This document shows, piece by piece, positions 7,865-16,192 of a stretch of DNA of 64,000 nucleotides. Each line of letters starts with the position of its first letter. Position 1 is the stretch's first letter. This DNA is from Rhodococcus sp. 14-1411-2a. Lineage in GTDB: Bacteria > Actinomycetota > Actinomycetes > Mycobacteriales > Mycobacteriaceae. The position numbers and the translations under genes are program-made. The notes under the pieces were generated by a model, which was not told the DNA's origin, searched no databases, and was given only the letters and a program-made list of their open reading frames with translations. The DNA lies in NCBI RefSeq assembly GCF_002259485.1, contig NZ_NPGA01000019.1, positions 62,001-126,000 of the forward strand, given 5' to 3'.

Positions 7865-8893
7865 ATGCATCTGGGCGTAGACAGTTTCGTCTCTTCCGTG
7901 ACCGACCCGACCGACGGTCGGGTGATCGCTCCCGAGGAGCGAATGGGTCACCTGCTGGAAGAGATCGCCCTCGCAGATCAGGTCGGGCTCTACTCGTTCG
8001 GTATCGGCGAGCACCACCGCAGCGAGTACTACGACTCGGCTCCGTCGATCATTCTCGCTGCAGCAGCCGCGCGGACCGAAAACATCCGGCTCGGCAGCGC
8101 AGTCAAAGTGCTGAGCGCCGACGATCCGGTCCGGGTCTTCCAGGAGTTCGCCACCCTCGATCTGATCTCCAAGGGCCGGATCGATCTCGTCGTGGGACGC
8201 GGATCCTTCACCGAATCGTTCCCGCTGTTCGGCCTCGACCTGGCAGATTACGACTCGCTGTTCGCCGAGAAGCTCGACCTCTTGCTGCAGATCCGGGACA
8301 ACGTCGAGGTGACCTGGTCCGGTCGGCACCGCCCGGCGCTGAACCGTCAGGGCATCTACCCACGTCCGCTGCAGGAACCGTTGCCGATCTGGGTCGGGGT
8401 CGGTGGGACGCCCGAGTCCTTCGCTCGCGCAGGGCTTCTGGGGCTCCCGCTGATGATCGCCATCATCGGCGGAGAACCACGACAATTCGCCCCGCTCGTC
8501 GACCTCTACCGTCGCGCCGGAGCGCAGGCGGGCCATCCGCCGGAGCAGCTGAAGGTGGGACTGCACGTGTTCGGCTTCGTTGCCGAGACCACGACGGCCG
8601 CAGCAGACACCATCTACCCCGGCTGGAACGAGATGTTCACCAAGATCTCTCGGGAGCGCGGATTCGCGCGGCCCAGTCGGCAGCAATTCGACGCCACCGC
8701 CGGACCCAACGGTGCGTTCTTCATGGGAGATCCGAAGACGGTGGCCGACAAGATTCAGCGAGTGAGCGAACAACTGGGCGGAGTGGATCGACTGTCGTTG
8801 CAGATGACCAATCCGCGGCTGGCACACAGCGACCTGCTGCGCGGCATCGAGCTACTCGGCACCGAAGTGGCGCCCCTGGTTGCCGGGGCCTAG
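7865..8893 (+). CDS. LLM-class flavin-dependent oxidoreductase (luciferase-like monooxygenase)
   Basis: The protein of 342 residues is a bacterial luciferase-like monooxygenase with a TIM barrel. Such enzymes use reduced FMN (or F420) and oxygen or an organic acceptor. Family signs are FGIGEHHRSEYYDSAP near residues 45 to 60, NIRLGSAVKVLSADDPVRV at about 78 to 96, RIDLVVGRGSFTESFPLFG at about 108 to 126, and PIWVGVGGTPES at about 174 to 185. The start ATG follows AAGG. The substrate cannot be told from the sequence. It reads in the same direction as the universal stress protein 114 bases downstream, so co-transcription is possible. Confidence 0.88.
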   Translation: MHLGVDSFVSSVTDPTDGRVIAPEERMGHLLEEIALADQVGLYSFGIGEHHRSEYYDSAPSIILAAAAARTENIRLGSAVKVLSADDPVRVFQEFATLDLISKGRIDLVVGRGSFTESFPLFGLDLADYDSLFAEKLDLLLQIRDNVEVTWSGRHRPALNRQGIYPRPLQEPLPIWVGVGGTPESFARAGLLGLPLMIAIIGGEPRQFAPLVDLYRRAGAQAGHPPEQLKVGLHVFGFVAETTTAAADTIYPGWNEMFTKISRERGFARPSRQQFDATAGPNGAFFMGDPKTVADKIQRVSEQLGGVDRLSLQMTNPRLAHSDLLRGIELLGTEVAPLVAGA

Positions 8894-9007
8894 CGGCCTC
8901 GACCCGAAATACCCGGCACACCGGTGGCCAAATGCCCTAGTGGCGCGTCGCCAGGGCAGCGATCGTGGGAGACGACGTAGAAACCGTCTTCGGCCAACGG
9001 AGGAACG

Positions 9008-9904
9008 ATGGACCACACGATCGCGGCAACAACATTCGACGGACCGCTCGCGGTCGTTGTCGACGGCTCGCCCACGGACAAGGGGGTGGCCGAATGGGCG
9101 GCGCATTTCGCTCGGGCGGCATCGACATCGGTGCACCTCGTCCACGGTGCACCGAAGGACGAGTGGAGTGCGGCCGTCGCCGCCGAGCTGAACACCACCG
9201 ACTTCCCGACTCGGCTGCGGCAGGAGGGTGAAGGCGTACTCGCCCGCGCCGTCGACGTCGTGCACGGAGTCGATCCCCAGGTGACGGTGGAATCGGAGGT
9301 GTCCGAGCTGTCGGCTGCACGTATGGCGAAGGCACTCTCCGCGGACGCGGCGATGCTCGTCGTGGGCGCGTGCGAGTCGGGGCCGTTGCGCGACATCGTC
9401 TTCGGGTACTCGACGACGGCAATCGTCAACGCCGCGACCTGTCCGGTGCTGGTATGGCACGAGCGTCGCGACGACTCCGGGGCCGAACCGGCCCCTGTCG
9501 CGGTGGGGGTCGATGGATCCGAGCCGTCGAAGCGCGCACTGTCGGCAGCGTTCGAGATGGCGAGCATCCTGGGTGCGGAGCTGCTCGCAATCCACGTGGG
9601 CGCGGTGCACGAAACCGATCAACTCGACTACGGTCCCTCGGTCGACTGGCAGCACCTTCGCGAGGCAGAACGAAAGTGGTTGCAGGCCAACGTCGACACC
9701 TACCGGGACAAGTATCCGACGGTGCCGGTTCGGGCCGTGTCCGTCGGTGCCTCGGCGGCACACGAACTTCGGTCGATCTCCGCTACGTCCCAGGTGTTGG
9801 TAGTGGGAAGCCGCGGCCGAAATCGTTTCACCGCAGCGATATTGGGATCAGTGAGCCAGAACTTGGTGCATCACTCCGAATGCCCGGTTCTGGTGGTGCA
9901 CTGA
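9008..9904 (+). CDS. Universal stress protein, tandem UspA domains
   Basis: The protein of 298 residues has two UspA domains (about 13 to 145 and 158 to 298). Each ends in the nucleotide-binding signature: VVGACESG...VFGYSTTAIVN in the first and VVGSRGRNRF...LGSVSQNLVH in the second. This G-x2-G-x9-G pattern is that of ATP-binding USPs. Tandem USPs are common in mycobacteria and rhodococci, where many are tied to hypoxia or dormancy. The start ATG follows a strong GGAGGA ribosome binding site. Confidence 0.92.
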   Translation: MDHTIAATTFDGPLAVVVDGSPTDKGVAEWAAHFARAASTSVHLVHGAPKDEWSAAVAAELNTTDFPTRLRQEGEGVLARAVDVVHGVDPQVTVESEVSELSAARMAKALSADAAMLVVGACESGPLRDIVFGYSTTAIVNAATCPVLVWHERRDDSGAEPAPVAVGVDGSEPSKRALSAAFEMASILGAELLAIHVGAVHETDQLDYGPSVDWQHLREAERKWLQANVDTYRDKYPTVPVRAVSVGASAAHELRSISATSQVLVVGSRGRNRFTAAILGSVSQNLVHHSECPVLVVH

Positions 9905-9913
9905 CATCGCCGC

Positions 9914-10621
9914 CTAGTTCGAGACCCATTCCATTTCGTCGACGCCTGCGACAGGCGTCAGCAGGGAACGGACCTCACCGGCGTACATGGTGCGTTTGAT
10001 CTCGCCCAGTACCTCACCGCGGGTGCTGGCCAACGCGGCTGCGCGGGCGATGGCGTCGTCGCGCACACGCTCCTGCGTCGAGACGGCGTCGACCAGACCG
10101 AGCGCCATGGCGTCGCCACCGCCGTAGCGGCGTCCGGTGGTCAGCGCCTCGTGAAAGGCGTGCGGAGCCAACCTCGCCCGCACCATGTCGACGGTTCCGG
10201 GGCTGTAGGTCGCACCGATGTTGACGCCGGGGAAGCACAGGAAGCCTCGATCGGAACGCATGATGCGGTGGTCGTGTGCCATCACGAAGAACGCGGCACC
10301 GCCGTAGGTGTGACCCTGCATAGCGGCGACGGTCTGCATCGGGAACGTCAGGAAGCGCACCAGCATCTCCTGCACGGTGCCGATGAACCGATTGATCTGA
10401 TCGAGGTTGTCGGCACCCCACGACAGATCCACGCCGGTGGAGAAGAACTTGCCGGTTGCCGTCGTGACCAGGGCGGCCGGGCCGGAGGAGGACTCCACCT
10501 CGTCGAGCAGTGCATTGATCTCGGCAACCCAGTCGGGGCTCATGCGATTTTCGCTGTCGTCCACACCTCGATTGCCGAGGTTGAGCACGAATACACCGTC
10601 AACACGATCCAGGTATGGCAT
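9914..10621 (-). CDS. Enoyl-CoA hydratase/isomerase family protein
   Basis: The protein of 235 residues has the crotonase fold. Family features are KFFSTGVDLSW (oxyanion-hole strand, about residues 58 to 68), MQGHTYGGAAFFVMAHDHR (about 100 to 118) and the PGVNIGATYSPG segment. In classical hydratases two glutamates catalyse the reaction. Here one region reads GGAAF and the other NIGATYSPG, so the catalytic glutamates do not appear to be present and the activity may be isomerase-like or otherwise changed. It resembles the short plant and actinobacterial delta-enoyl-CoA isomerase-like members. It converges with the universal stress protein, 9 bases away. Confidence 0.82.
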   Translation of the reverse strand: MPYLDRVDGVFVLNLGNRGVDDSENRMSPDWVAEINALLDEVESSSGPAALVTTATGKFFSTGVDLSWGADNLDQINRFIGTVQEMLVRFLTFPMQTVAAMQGHTYGGAAFFVMAHDHRIMRSDRGFLCFPGVNIGATYSPGTVDMVRARLAPHAFHEALTTGRRYGGGDAMALGLVDAVSTQERVRDDAIARAAALASTRGEVLGEIKRTMYAGEVRSLLTPVAGVDEMEWVSN

Positions 10622-10680
10622 ATCCCGAACGTACCCAGTTTTTCTTGTTCTAGCTCACAACGCGAACCACGTGGCGATTT

Positions 10681-11799
10681 TCAGGACGAGGAGGTGGCCG
10701 ACCGACGACGAATCAACTCGCGATGACCGTAGGTGGCACCGAGAATGTCCTCGCGATCTGCCACCGACGACCCGACTGCACCGGCCACCGTGCCCAGCGA
10801 CGCAGCGAGCCACGCGAGAGAAAAGTAGTCGCCCAGAGTCGCGGTACGACCGATCTGCATTGCCAGGAATTCCGGTGAGATCACGACCGCCGCCGAGCCC
10901 AGCACCACGGCGAACAACAGCGCGTACATACAGAGAGCGCCGGTCAGAACGGTTCCGACGGTGGCTGCGTTGTACATCCAGCGGTCGATCGTGGAACTTC
11001 GGAACGATCGCCTCTCCCACAGGCCGTTGGGAAAGATGACCCAGACGGTCATGGCGATCACTGCGGTGAGCCCGATCATGGCCAGTCGGCCGAGGCTCAT
11101 CGACGCTGCCATCTGCCAGATGCTGGCATAGAACACGCCGAAGGCGGACGCGGCGCTCGCGGCAGCGAGTGCGCTCGACAACGTCGGAACCAATCGCCAC
11201 GGACGATTGCATCGAATCATTCCCGACACCAACCTGATTCGACCGAAGATGCTCGACGTCAGCAGCACCTCGTCGCCCTCCTCGGAGTCACTGGAAACCC
11301 AGCGAGACTCGAAGTACCTCCGCGGTGGTCGAGACGAATCGTCGGCTTCGATCAACTCGTGCAACACGGCCAGTGCAGCCGAGACGGCACGTCGTCGAAC
11401 TGCCAGCGTTCCGAAGGAGGGCACGTACAGCGCGCCGGTCGTACCGTCACGGGTCTCGGCGATCACCGGACGCGACCCGAGACGGCGAGGAACCTCCGAC
11501 ACACACAACACGATGTCGTAGTCGGCGTCGGCCTTCACCGACGCGAGCCACTGTCCCAGCGGGGCCGCACCGGTCGCGGTGGGCGGGAGTGGCACCGATG
11601 CTCGGGACACGCGGATCTCTCGCCGCTGCCCGTCGATCCTCGCGTGATCGGGCAACTTGGCGACGATGTCAGACGCCACCGTCGCCGCGAAGCCATCGTC
11701 GCTGACCACCCCCACCGAGAGCGGCGCGTCGTTTGCGTCGGTGGTGTCGTCGTTGCCGGTGGTGTCTCGGCTTGCCGATTGCGGTCGATCCGAATGCAT
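10681..11799 (-). CDS. Membrane protein of unknown function, 372 aa
   Basis: Residues 1 to about 165 are soluble and include a compact alpha/beta stretch (PLSVGVVSDDGF, then DYDIVLCVSEVPRR). The C-terminal half holds about four membrane segments, among them RLAMIGLTAVIAMTVWVIF, TGALCMYALLFAVVLGSAA and YFSLAWLAASLGTVAGAVG. The tail is basic and Ser-rich. The N-terminal domain looks like a ligand-sensing or nucleotide-like fold in front of a membrane anchor, but no family is recognised. It is transcribed away from the small Rho-N protein at 11916. Confidence 0.75.
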   Translation of the reverse strand: MHSDRPQSASRDTTGNDDTTDANDAPLSVGVVSDDGFAATVASDIVAKLPDHARIDGQRREIRVSRASVPLPPTATGAAPLGQWLASVKADADYDIVLCVSEVPRRLGSRPVIAETRDGTTGALYVPSFGTLAVRRRAVSAALAVLHELIEADDSSRPPRRYFESRWVSSDSEEGDEVLLTSSIFGRIRLVSGMIRCNRPWRLVPTLSSALAAASAASAFGVFYASIWQMAASMSLGRLAMIGLTAVIAMTVWVIFPNGLWERRSFRSSTIDRWMYNAATVGTVLTGALCMYALLFAVVLGSAAVVISPEFLAMQIGRTATLGDYFSLAWLAASLGTVAGAVGSSVADREDILGATYGHRELIRRRSATSSS

Positions 11800-11915
11800 C
11801 CCGATCGCTTACCCGATGGAACTCGAAACACACACCCGATCCGCGACGTCGAGCGAGGTTTGTCGCCGTGTAGACCGGGTAGCGCTTCGACACGACCCAA
11901 TGAAAGGAAGTTCCC

Positions 11916-12197
11916 ATGCCGGCGAAGAAGAGCGACACCGAAGACCAACCACAGCTGAAGGACCAGGGCCTGTACGACAAGCTCCGCGAGGAGGGCAACT
12001 CGAAGGAGAAGGCCGCCCGGATCTCGAACGCCGCCGCGAAGAAGGGGCGAGATCAGATCGGTAGGAAGGGTGGAGAATCCGGATCCTACGAGGACTGGAC
12101 GGTCGACGAATTGACCGAGCGAGCCAAGGAATTAGGTCTCGAAGGCTATTCCAAGCTGAACAAGGAAGAGCTGATCGACGCGCTACGCAAGCACTGA
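11916..12197 (+). CDS. Small Rho N-terminal (SAP-like) domain protein
   Basis: The protein has 93 residues. The first half is charged and contains [19 protein letters not shown], a pattern of KGG-type stress-related small proteins. The C-terminal 40 residues, [20 protein letters not shown], form a Rho_N/SAP helix-turn-helix-like fold that usually binds nucleic acid. The start follows AAAGGAAG. Such proteins are common as single genes in actinobacteria; the role is unclear but is probably DNA or RNA binding. Confidence 0.85.
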   Translation: MPAKKSDTEDQPQLKDQGLYDKLREEGNSKEKAARISNAAAKKGRDQIGRKGGESGSYEDWTVDELTERAKELGLEGYSKLNKEELIDALRKH

Positions 12198-12198
12198 T

Positions 12199-12702
12199 TC
12201 ACCGCGGGCGAAGAGATGAGTAGTACTCCTGCTGTGATGGGTAGTAGTCGTCGAAACTCGGGTGCGGGTCGGCGTTTCCGGCGGCGATGAACATGTCCAG
12301 GTAGTACTCCCACCCCGGTCCGATGTCGCCCAGACCGTCCGTGCTCGTGCAGCTGTGCACAAGCACGAGAACGGTCGCAGGGCCTGTCTCGGTCAGACGG
12401 ACCTCGAGTGGCCATTCGACTTCGCCGGTCATCCGCACCGCCAGGAGGCCCGGCGGCTCACACGCGTCGATGATCATGTTCGACGCCGGCGCACCCTCCT
12501 CGAATGCCATTGTGACGCGAATGATGTTGTGCGAGATCCGCTCCCACGGACCGAACCACTGTGCCGTCCGGGACGATTCGGTGAGGCGTGCCCACACGTC
12601 CTCACGCGGAGCCGAGATGGTTCTGGTCAGCTCGAGAGCGACGCCGGTGTCGGTGCTGCGCAACGTGCCTGTTGGGGTCGGTGCCATCGACCGATTATGC
12701 AT
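12199..12702 (-). CDS. SRPBCC (AHSA1/START-like) domain protein
   Basis: The protein of 167 residues has the helix-grip fold of the AHSA1-type SRPBCC family: RTISAPREDVWARLTESSRT at the start, AQWFGPWERI next, a middle beta sheet, and GWEYYLDMFIA in the long C-terminal helix. These proteins bind hydrophobic ligands or act as Hsp90 activator-like proteins; the ligand is unknown. The ATG at 12702 was chosen because it lies 5 bases after the stop of the upstream iron-binding lipoprotein gene; ATG 12687 is the alternative. The tight spacing suggests co-transcription under the same iron box. Confidence 0.83.
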   Translation of the reverse strand: MHNRSMAPTPTGTLRSTDTGVALELTRTISAPREDVWARLTESSRTAQWFGPWERISHNIIRVTMAFEEGAPASNMIIDACEPPGLLAVRMTGEVEWPLEVRLTETGPATVLVLVHSCTSTDGLGDIGPGWEYYLDMFIAAGNADPHPSFDDYYPSQQEYYSSLRPR

Positions 12703-12707
12703 CTCGG

Positions 12708-13658
12708 TCAGCTCGTGGCGTAGAGCTTCTCCACCAGGTCGAGGGTCCACAGCGCGGTCAGCGGGCCGCCGTCGTTGGTGAACTTGTCGGTCCGGACGAT
12801 GCGGTCGGTGCGCACCGCCGGCAATCCGGTCCAGAGCAGGTTGGCGTTCATCGCCTGCAGATCCTGCTCGGACGTGATGGCGGCAATCATGGCCACCGCG
12901 TCGGATGCGGCAGTGACGTTCTCGGGGCCGTACTCGATTTCGGGATCGGCGTCGTTCCAAGCGGAGGCGAACCGGGCTCCCACGTCTTCGAGCACGATGG
13001 ACGGCACTCGTTGCCTGCCCACCGAAATTCCACCTTCCTCGGACGTACTGATCGGCAGAACCGCGGTGTTCGCGATCGCGTCGGCATGCCGCACGATGAG
13101 CTCGTCGACGCGAGAGTCGTACTCGGCCACGATCGTTGCCGCTCGGTCCTGCAGGTTCAGTGCATCACCTACCGTGGTCACGTCCTGTTGCCAGCTGACA
13201 CCGCTGCCGGTGGACCCCACCGGCAGCACCGGTGCGATGTCGCTGAGCCGGCCGTATATCTTCTCGACCACTTCGTCGCGCCCGATGATCAGATCCGGCG
13301 CGACTCGCGCGACCGCCTCGAGGTCGACCGTGTTGCGGGGATACAGCTCCGGCACGCCGTCGGCGAGCAGCATCCGAGTCGGTTCGGTCAGCGGCCCGGC
13401 CATCTCCGGCGGAGCCTCGGTTTCCACCGGCATCCCGACTATGGGGAGGTCGAAGGCCAGCGCGATGTCGAGATCGCGTCGGCCGTCGATCACGACCACC
13501 GAGTCGATCCGTTCCGGCACCACGATCGTCCCGAACTGTGTGGTGACCGGTCGGCCTGCCGCGTCGTCCGCCGGTTCGGCAGCGGAACTGCACGACGTGA
13601 TCAGCGATACGGCAACAAATGCGGCAACGGTAACGGGCGCGAGGGGGAGAGTCTTCAC
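12708..13658 (-). CDS. Iron-siderophore ABC transporter substrate-binding lipoprotein
   Basis: The protein of 316 residues is a periplasmic-binding-protein fold lipoprotein of the FecB/FepB type. It would capture ferric siderophore and deliver it to an ABC importer. The signal peptide ends in the lipobox LITSC, so the mature protein is anchored to the membrane through Cys23. Typical blocks are RIDSVVVIDGRRDLDIALAF, then VDLEAVARVAPDLIIGRDEV (the N-lobe) and LPAVRTDRIVRTDKF (the C-lobe). The start is GTG 13658. An IdeR box lies 3 bases upstream, so the gene should be repressed by iron-loaded IdeR. No permease or ATPase gene is adjacent. Confidence 0.9.
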   Translation of the reverse strand: MKTLPLAPVTVAAFVAVSLITSCSSAAEPADDAAGRPVTTQFGTIVVPERIDSVVVIDGRRDLDIALAFDLPIVGMPVETEAPPEMAGPLTEPTRMLLADGVPELYPRNTVDLEAVARVAPDLIIGRDEVVEKIYGRLSDIAPVLPVGSTGSGVSWQQDVTTVGDALNLQDRAATIVAEYDSRVDELIVRHADAIANTAVLPISTSEEGGISVGRQRVPSIVLEDVGARFASAWNDADPEIEYGPENVTAASDAVAMIAAITSEQDLQAMNANLLWTGLPAVRTDRIVRTDKFTNDGGPLTALWTLDLVEKLYATS

Positions 13659-13661
13659 TAG

Positions 13662-13680
13662 TTAAGTAAAGCAAACCTAA
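13662..13680 (-). promoter_or_regulatory. IdeR/DtxR iron box
   Basis: Read on the minus strand the 19 bases are TTAGGTTTGCTTTACTTAA, which match the IdeR consensus TTAGGTTAGGCTAACCTAA at 14 of 19 positions, including both outer arms. It ends 3 bases before the GTG of the siderophore-binding protein gene. There is no room for a ribosome binding site between them, so the mRNA may be leaderless, with the box overlapping the -10 region. Confidence 0.8.
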
Positions 13681-13699
13681 GTCGGAAGTGAAGAACCGG

Positions 13700-15388
13700 T
13701 CAGTCGTCGAACTCGATGCGGACCGAGATCGGATCGGTCTGGAAAGCTCGGAAGCCGGCTCCGATGATGCGTCCGAGGACGGGATTGCCGGAGAACGACC
13801 GCGCTCTGACGACGACATCGTCATCGGGAACGAATGTGGCTGTGCCGGTGCGCCATCGGTTGCCCACGCGAATTCGGATTCTGGGCTCGTCGGTGATGTT
13901 TGCGCCCCAACCGGACCTGGTGCCGTGCTGCGACACCAGCCACGCACCGGAATCGTCGAATGTCGCCGACACCGGCACGCGACGGGCGAGCCCGGTCTTG
14001 CGTCCTACGGTCTCGAGGTCGGTCACCAGGGAGGTCGTCACTCCCAGCGACGTCAATCCGTTCACGATGGGATTGGCGACATACTTCCCGATCAAGCGCT
14101 CGCGGCGGAACTTCGTCACGGCAGCAGAGGTGTCCACCCGAGCGGAGCCTCGACGATTACGGAACGCGTCCCAGCCGTTGCGCTGCAGCATCGTGGCCGC
14201 AGTCTTCCATGCCGGACGGCTCGAATTCGGCTGTTGCCCAGCGCCGATGAGCTGCAATTGGTCGGTGTGCCACTGCAGATCGAGAGCGCCGTTGATCTGC
14301 TTGAACGCGCTGGACTTCGACGGGACGCGCAGAGCCACGCGCGGCGATTCGACCCGATCCACTGTGCCGTCGACCAGTGATGTCGCGACGGCCGGGGCGA
14401 GGGCAGTCGGACGGCCGAGACCAACCATGTCGCACTCACCCGATTGCACTGCCGCGCTCATGACCGAGCGGGTACGGAAGCCGCCGGTGACCGCCAATGG
14501 CACTGTTCCGGCCGCGTCGCGCACCGTCCGCGCGTACTCCAGGAAGTACGCCTCCCGATCGCGCGTGCTCGCGGTGCCCATCATTGCGGGTGATTCGTAA
14601 CTGCCACCGCTGATTTCGATCAGATCTATCGATTCCCGAACGAGATGCTCGACGGTGATGCGCGATTCTTCCTCGCTGAAGCCGCCGCGTTGGAAGTCCG
14701 CCGAGTTCAGCTTGATTCCCACCGCGAAACTCGGCGACACCGCCGCTCTGATTGCGCGGACGACTTCGATCACGAACCGCATGCGTCCGTCGAGGTCGCC
14801 GCCCCAGGCGTCGTCGCGCCTGTTCGACAGAGGGGAGAGGAACTGCGACACCAGGTAGCCGTGCGCGCCGTGGATCTGGACGCCGTCGAAACCGGCCGTC
14901 TCGGCCACGGCCGCCGCGGTGGCGAATCGGCCGATGATGTCGTGAATCTCGTTCTCGCTCAACGCCCGCGGTGCCGGAATGCCCGGGATGTTGGGGGCGA
15001 TGGCGGAGGGTGCAACGGGCTTGGTGCGAGTGACGATCGGGTTGGCCTGCCGACCGGGGTGATTGAGCTGCATCCAGATGGGGGCACCGCCGTCGGACGT
15101 CGCTTTCGCCCAGCGGGCCAGCGCATCACGGTCTCGGTCGTCCTCGATGACGACATTGCCCGGTTCGCCGAGATGGGACCGATCGACCATCACGTTGCCG
15201 GTCACCACCAGGCCGTAGCCGCCCGCGCCCCACTGGCGGTACAGCGTTTCGAGGCGGGAGTCCGGGCCGTGCTCGGCGGTGGACAGTCCTTCGCTGAGCG
15301 CTGCCTTCATCACGCGATTCGGCAGGATCTGCCCGCAGGCAAGGGTGAGCGGGCTGCTCAGGTCGATCACGTCGGTGTCAGGGGACAT
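13700..15388 (-). CDS. Old Yellow Enzyme-type reductase fused to a Ddn-like (F420-type) domain
   Basis: The protein of 562 residues has two domains. Residues 1 to about 360 are an FMN-dependent NADH:flavin oxidoreductase of the Old Yellow Enzyme family, with GFDGVQIHGAHGYLVSQFLS, RRDDAWGG and GECDMVGLGRP. There is no iron-sulfur or NAD domain as in 2,4-dienoyl-CoA reductase. Residues about 420 to 562 resemble the deazaflavin-dependent nitroreductase (Ddn) family: NPIVNGLTSLGV, GRKTGLARRVPV, WLVSQHGTRSGWGANI and RARSFSGNPVLGRI. The start ATG 15388 has GGAG 7 bases upstream. The gene is divergent from a TetR regulator across paired palindromes. The fusion suggests coupled FMN and F420 redox chemistry, but neither cofactor is proven. 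Confidence 0.88.
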   Translation of the reverse strand: MSPDTDVIDLSSPLTLACGQILPNRVMKAALSEGLSTAEHGPDSRLETLYRQWGAGGYGLVVTGNVMVDRSHLGEPGNVVIEDDRDRDALARWAKATSDGGAPIWMQLNHPGRQANPIVTRTKPVAPSAIAPNIPGIPAPRALSENEIHDIIGRFATAAAVAETAGFDGVQIHGAHGYLVSQFLSPLSNRRDDAWGGDLDGRMRFVIEVVRAIRAAVSPSFAVGIKLNSADFQRGGFSEEESRITVEHLVRESIDLIEISGGSYESPAMMGTASTRDREAYFLEYARTVRDAAGTVPLAVTGGFRTRSVMSAAVQSGECDMVGLGRPTALAPAVATSLVDGTVDRVESPRVALRVPSKSSAFKQINGALDLQWHTDQLQLIGAGQQPNSSRPAWKTAATMLQRNGWDAFRNRRGSARVDTSAAVTKFRRERLIGKYVANPIVNGLTSLGVTTSLVTDLETVGRKTGLARRVPVSATFDDSGAWLVSQHGTRSGWGANITDEPRIRIRVGNRWRTGTATFVPDDDVVVRARSFSGNPVLGRIIGAGFRAFQTDPISVRIEFDD

Positions 15389-15420
15389 GCGTTGCTCCGG
15401 TTCCGGGACTGCGGTTCCAG

Positions 15421-15438
15421 CTATGATGGACAACATAG
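15421..15438. promoter_or_regulatory. Probable TetR operator, copy 1
   Basis: CTATG-ATGGACAA-CATAG, extended to 7-base arms (AGCTATG/CATAGCT), lies between the divergent oxidoreductase and TetR genes. The same CTATG-N8-CATAG arrangement recurs before the DHA2 exporter at 16161-16178, so both are likely sites for the TetR protein encoded between them. Confidence 0.7.
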
Positions 15439-15455
15439 CTACAGAGCGACTGTAG
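15439..15455. promoter_or_regulatory. Second palindrome in the divergent promoter
   Basis: CTACAG-AGCGA-CTGTAG is a perfect inverted repeat with 6-base arms that abuts the TetR operator. It may be a second regulator site or part of the TetR footprint. Confidence 0.45.
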
Positions 15456-15506
15456 GTGTAACGAAACGTCACGTCAATCATTGTGGCGTCCACGGGAGGG
15501 GTTCGG

Positions 15507-16094
15507 ATGACGAATCGAAGCAGTGCTCGGGACGACATGCTGCGCAGCGCTGCCCAGCTGTTTCGTCGACGCGGCGTCGACGCCACCTCGCTGGCCGACG
15601 TCATCGATCACGCGGGCGCTCCCCGCGGCTCGATCTATCACCACTTTCCCCGCGGCAAGCCTCAGCTGGTGGAAGAGGCGACGCGTACTGCGGGAGCCGA
15701 GATGAGCGCGATGATCTCGGCCGGCCTGGCGTCGGCCGGTCCGTCGGCGACCGTACGGGCCATTCTCGAGGGATTCCGCAGCGAACTGCTGGCCACGGAT
15801 TTCGTGGCGGGCTGCCCTGTCGCGCCGGCCGCGCTCGAGGGGCTGCATGCGCCGCAGGCGGTGGCCGCGGCAGGTGAGTCCTTCTCGTCCTGGGAGGACG
15901 TCATAGCGGCATCCCTGTGGCAGCGCGGATTGACTCGCGAGCGGTCGTACACGTTGGCAACATTCGCGATCGCCGCCATCGAAGGTGCGCTGATCATGGC
16001 CAAGGCGCAGCGCTCGACCACGGCTCTGGATCGGACCGAGGGGGAGTTGTCGGCCCTGCTCGAGGCGGTTCTGGAGGCTTCGGCGGGCCGCTGA
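15507..16094 (+). CDS. TetR/AcrR family transcriptional regulator
   Basis: The protein of 195 residues has a TetR helix-turn-helix at residues about 8 to 55 (SAAQLFRRRGVDATSLADVI, then GAPRGSIYHHFPRGKPQLVE). The C-terminal ligand domain is of the YfiR/LmrA type with the conserved GCPVAPAALEG block. The start ATG 15507 has GGAGGGG 7 bases upstream. It lies between the divergent oxidoreductase fusion and the co-directional DHA2 exporter, and a matching inverted repeat precedes both. It is the likely repressor of both and of itself. Confidence 0.92.
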   Translation: MTNRSSARDDMLRSAAQLFRRRGVDATSLADVIDHAGAPRGSIYHHFPRGKPQLVEEATRTAGAEMSAMISAGLASAGPSATVRAILEGFRSELLATDFVAGCPVAPAALEGLHAPQAVAAAGESFSSWEDVIAASLWQRGLTRERSYTLATFAIAAIEGALIMAKAQRSTTALDRTEGELSALLEAVLEASAGR

Positions 16095-16126
16095 CGTCGA
16101 CCAGAAAGAGCCGGGCGATGTTGCTA

Positions 16127-16139
16127 TAACTATCAGTTA
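16127..16139. promoter_or_regulatory. Palindrome before the exporter
   Basis: TAACT-ATC-AGTTA is a perfect inverted repeat with 5-base arms, 22 bases upstream of the CTATG-N8-CATAG site. It may overlap the exporter's promoter. Confidence 0.35.
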
Positions 16140-16160
16140 CAGCTAACTTCCCTTCAGGAA

Positions 16161-16178
16161 CTATGCCGACCGTCATAG
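16161..16178. promoter_or_regulatory. Probable TetR operator, copy 2
   Basis: CTATG-CCGACCGT-CATAG has the same arms and 8-base spacing as the site at 15421-15438, and ends 14 bases before the exporter's ATG. An upstream in-frame ATG at 16163 lies inside this operator, which argues that the true start is ATG 16193. Confidence 0.7.
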
Positions 16179-16192
16179 TCGAAGGGATTCCG

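Noticed and set aside
13700..15604. The oxidoreductase fusion frame extends 72 codons upstream of ATG 15388
   Set aside because: The extension crosses the TetR gene start and its operators, and ATG 15388 has GGAG at the right distance.
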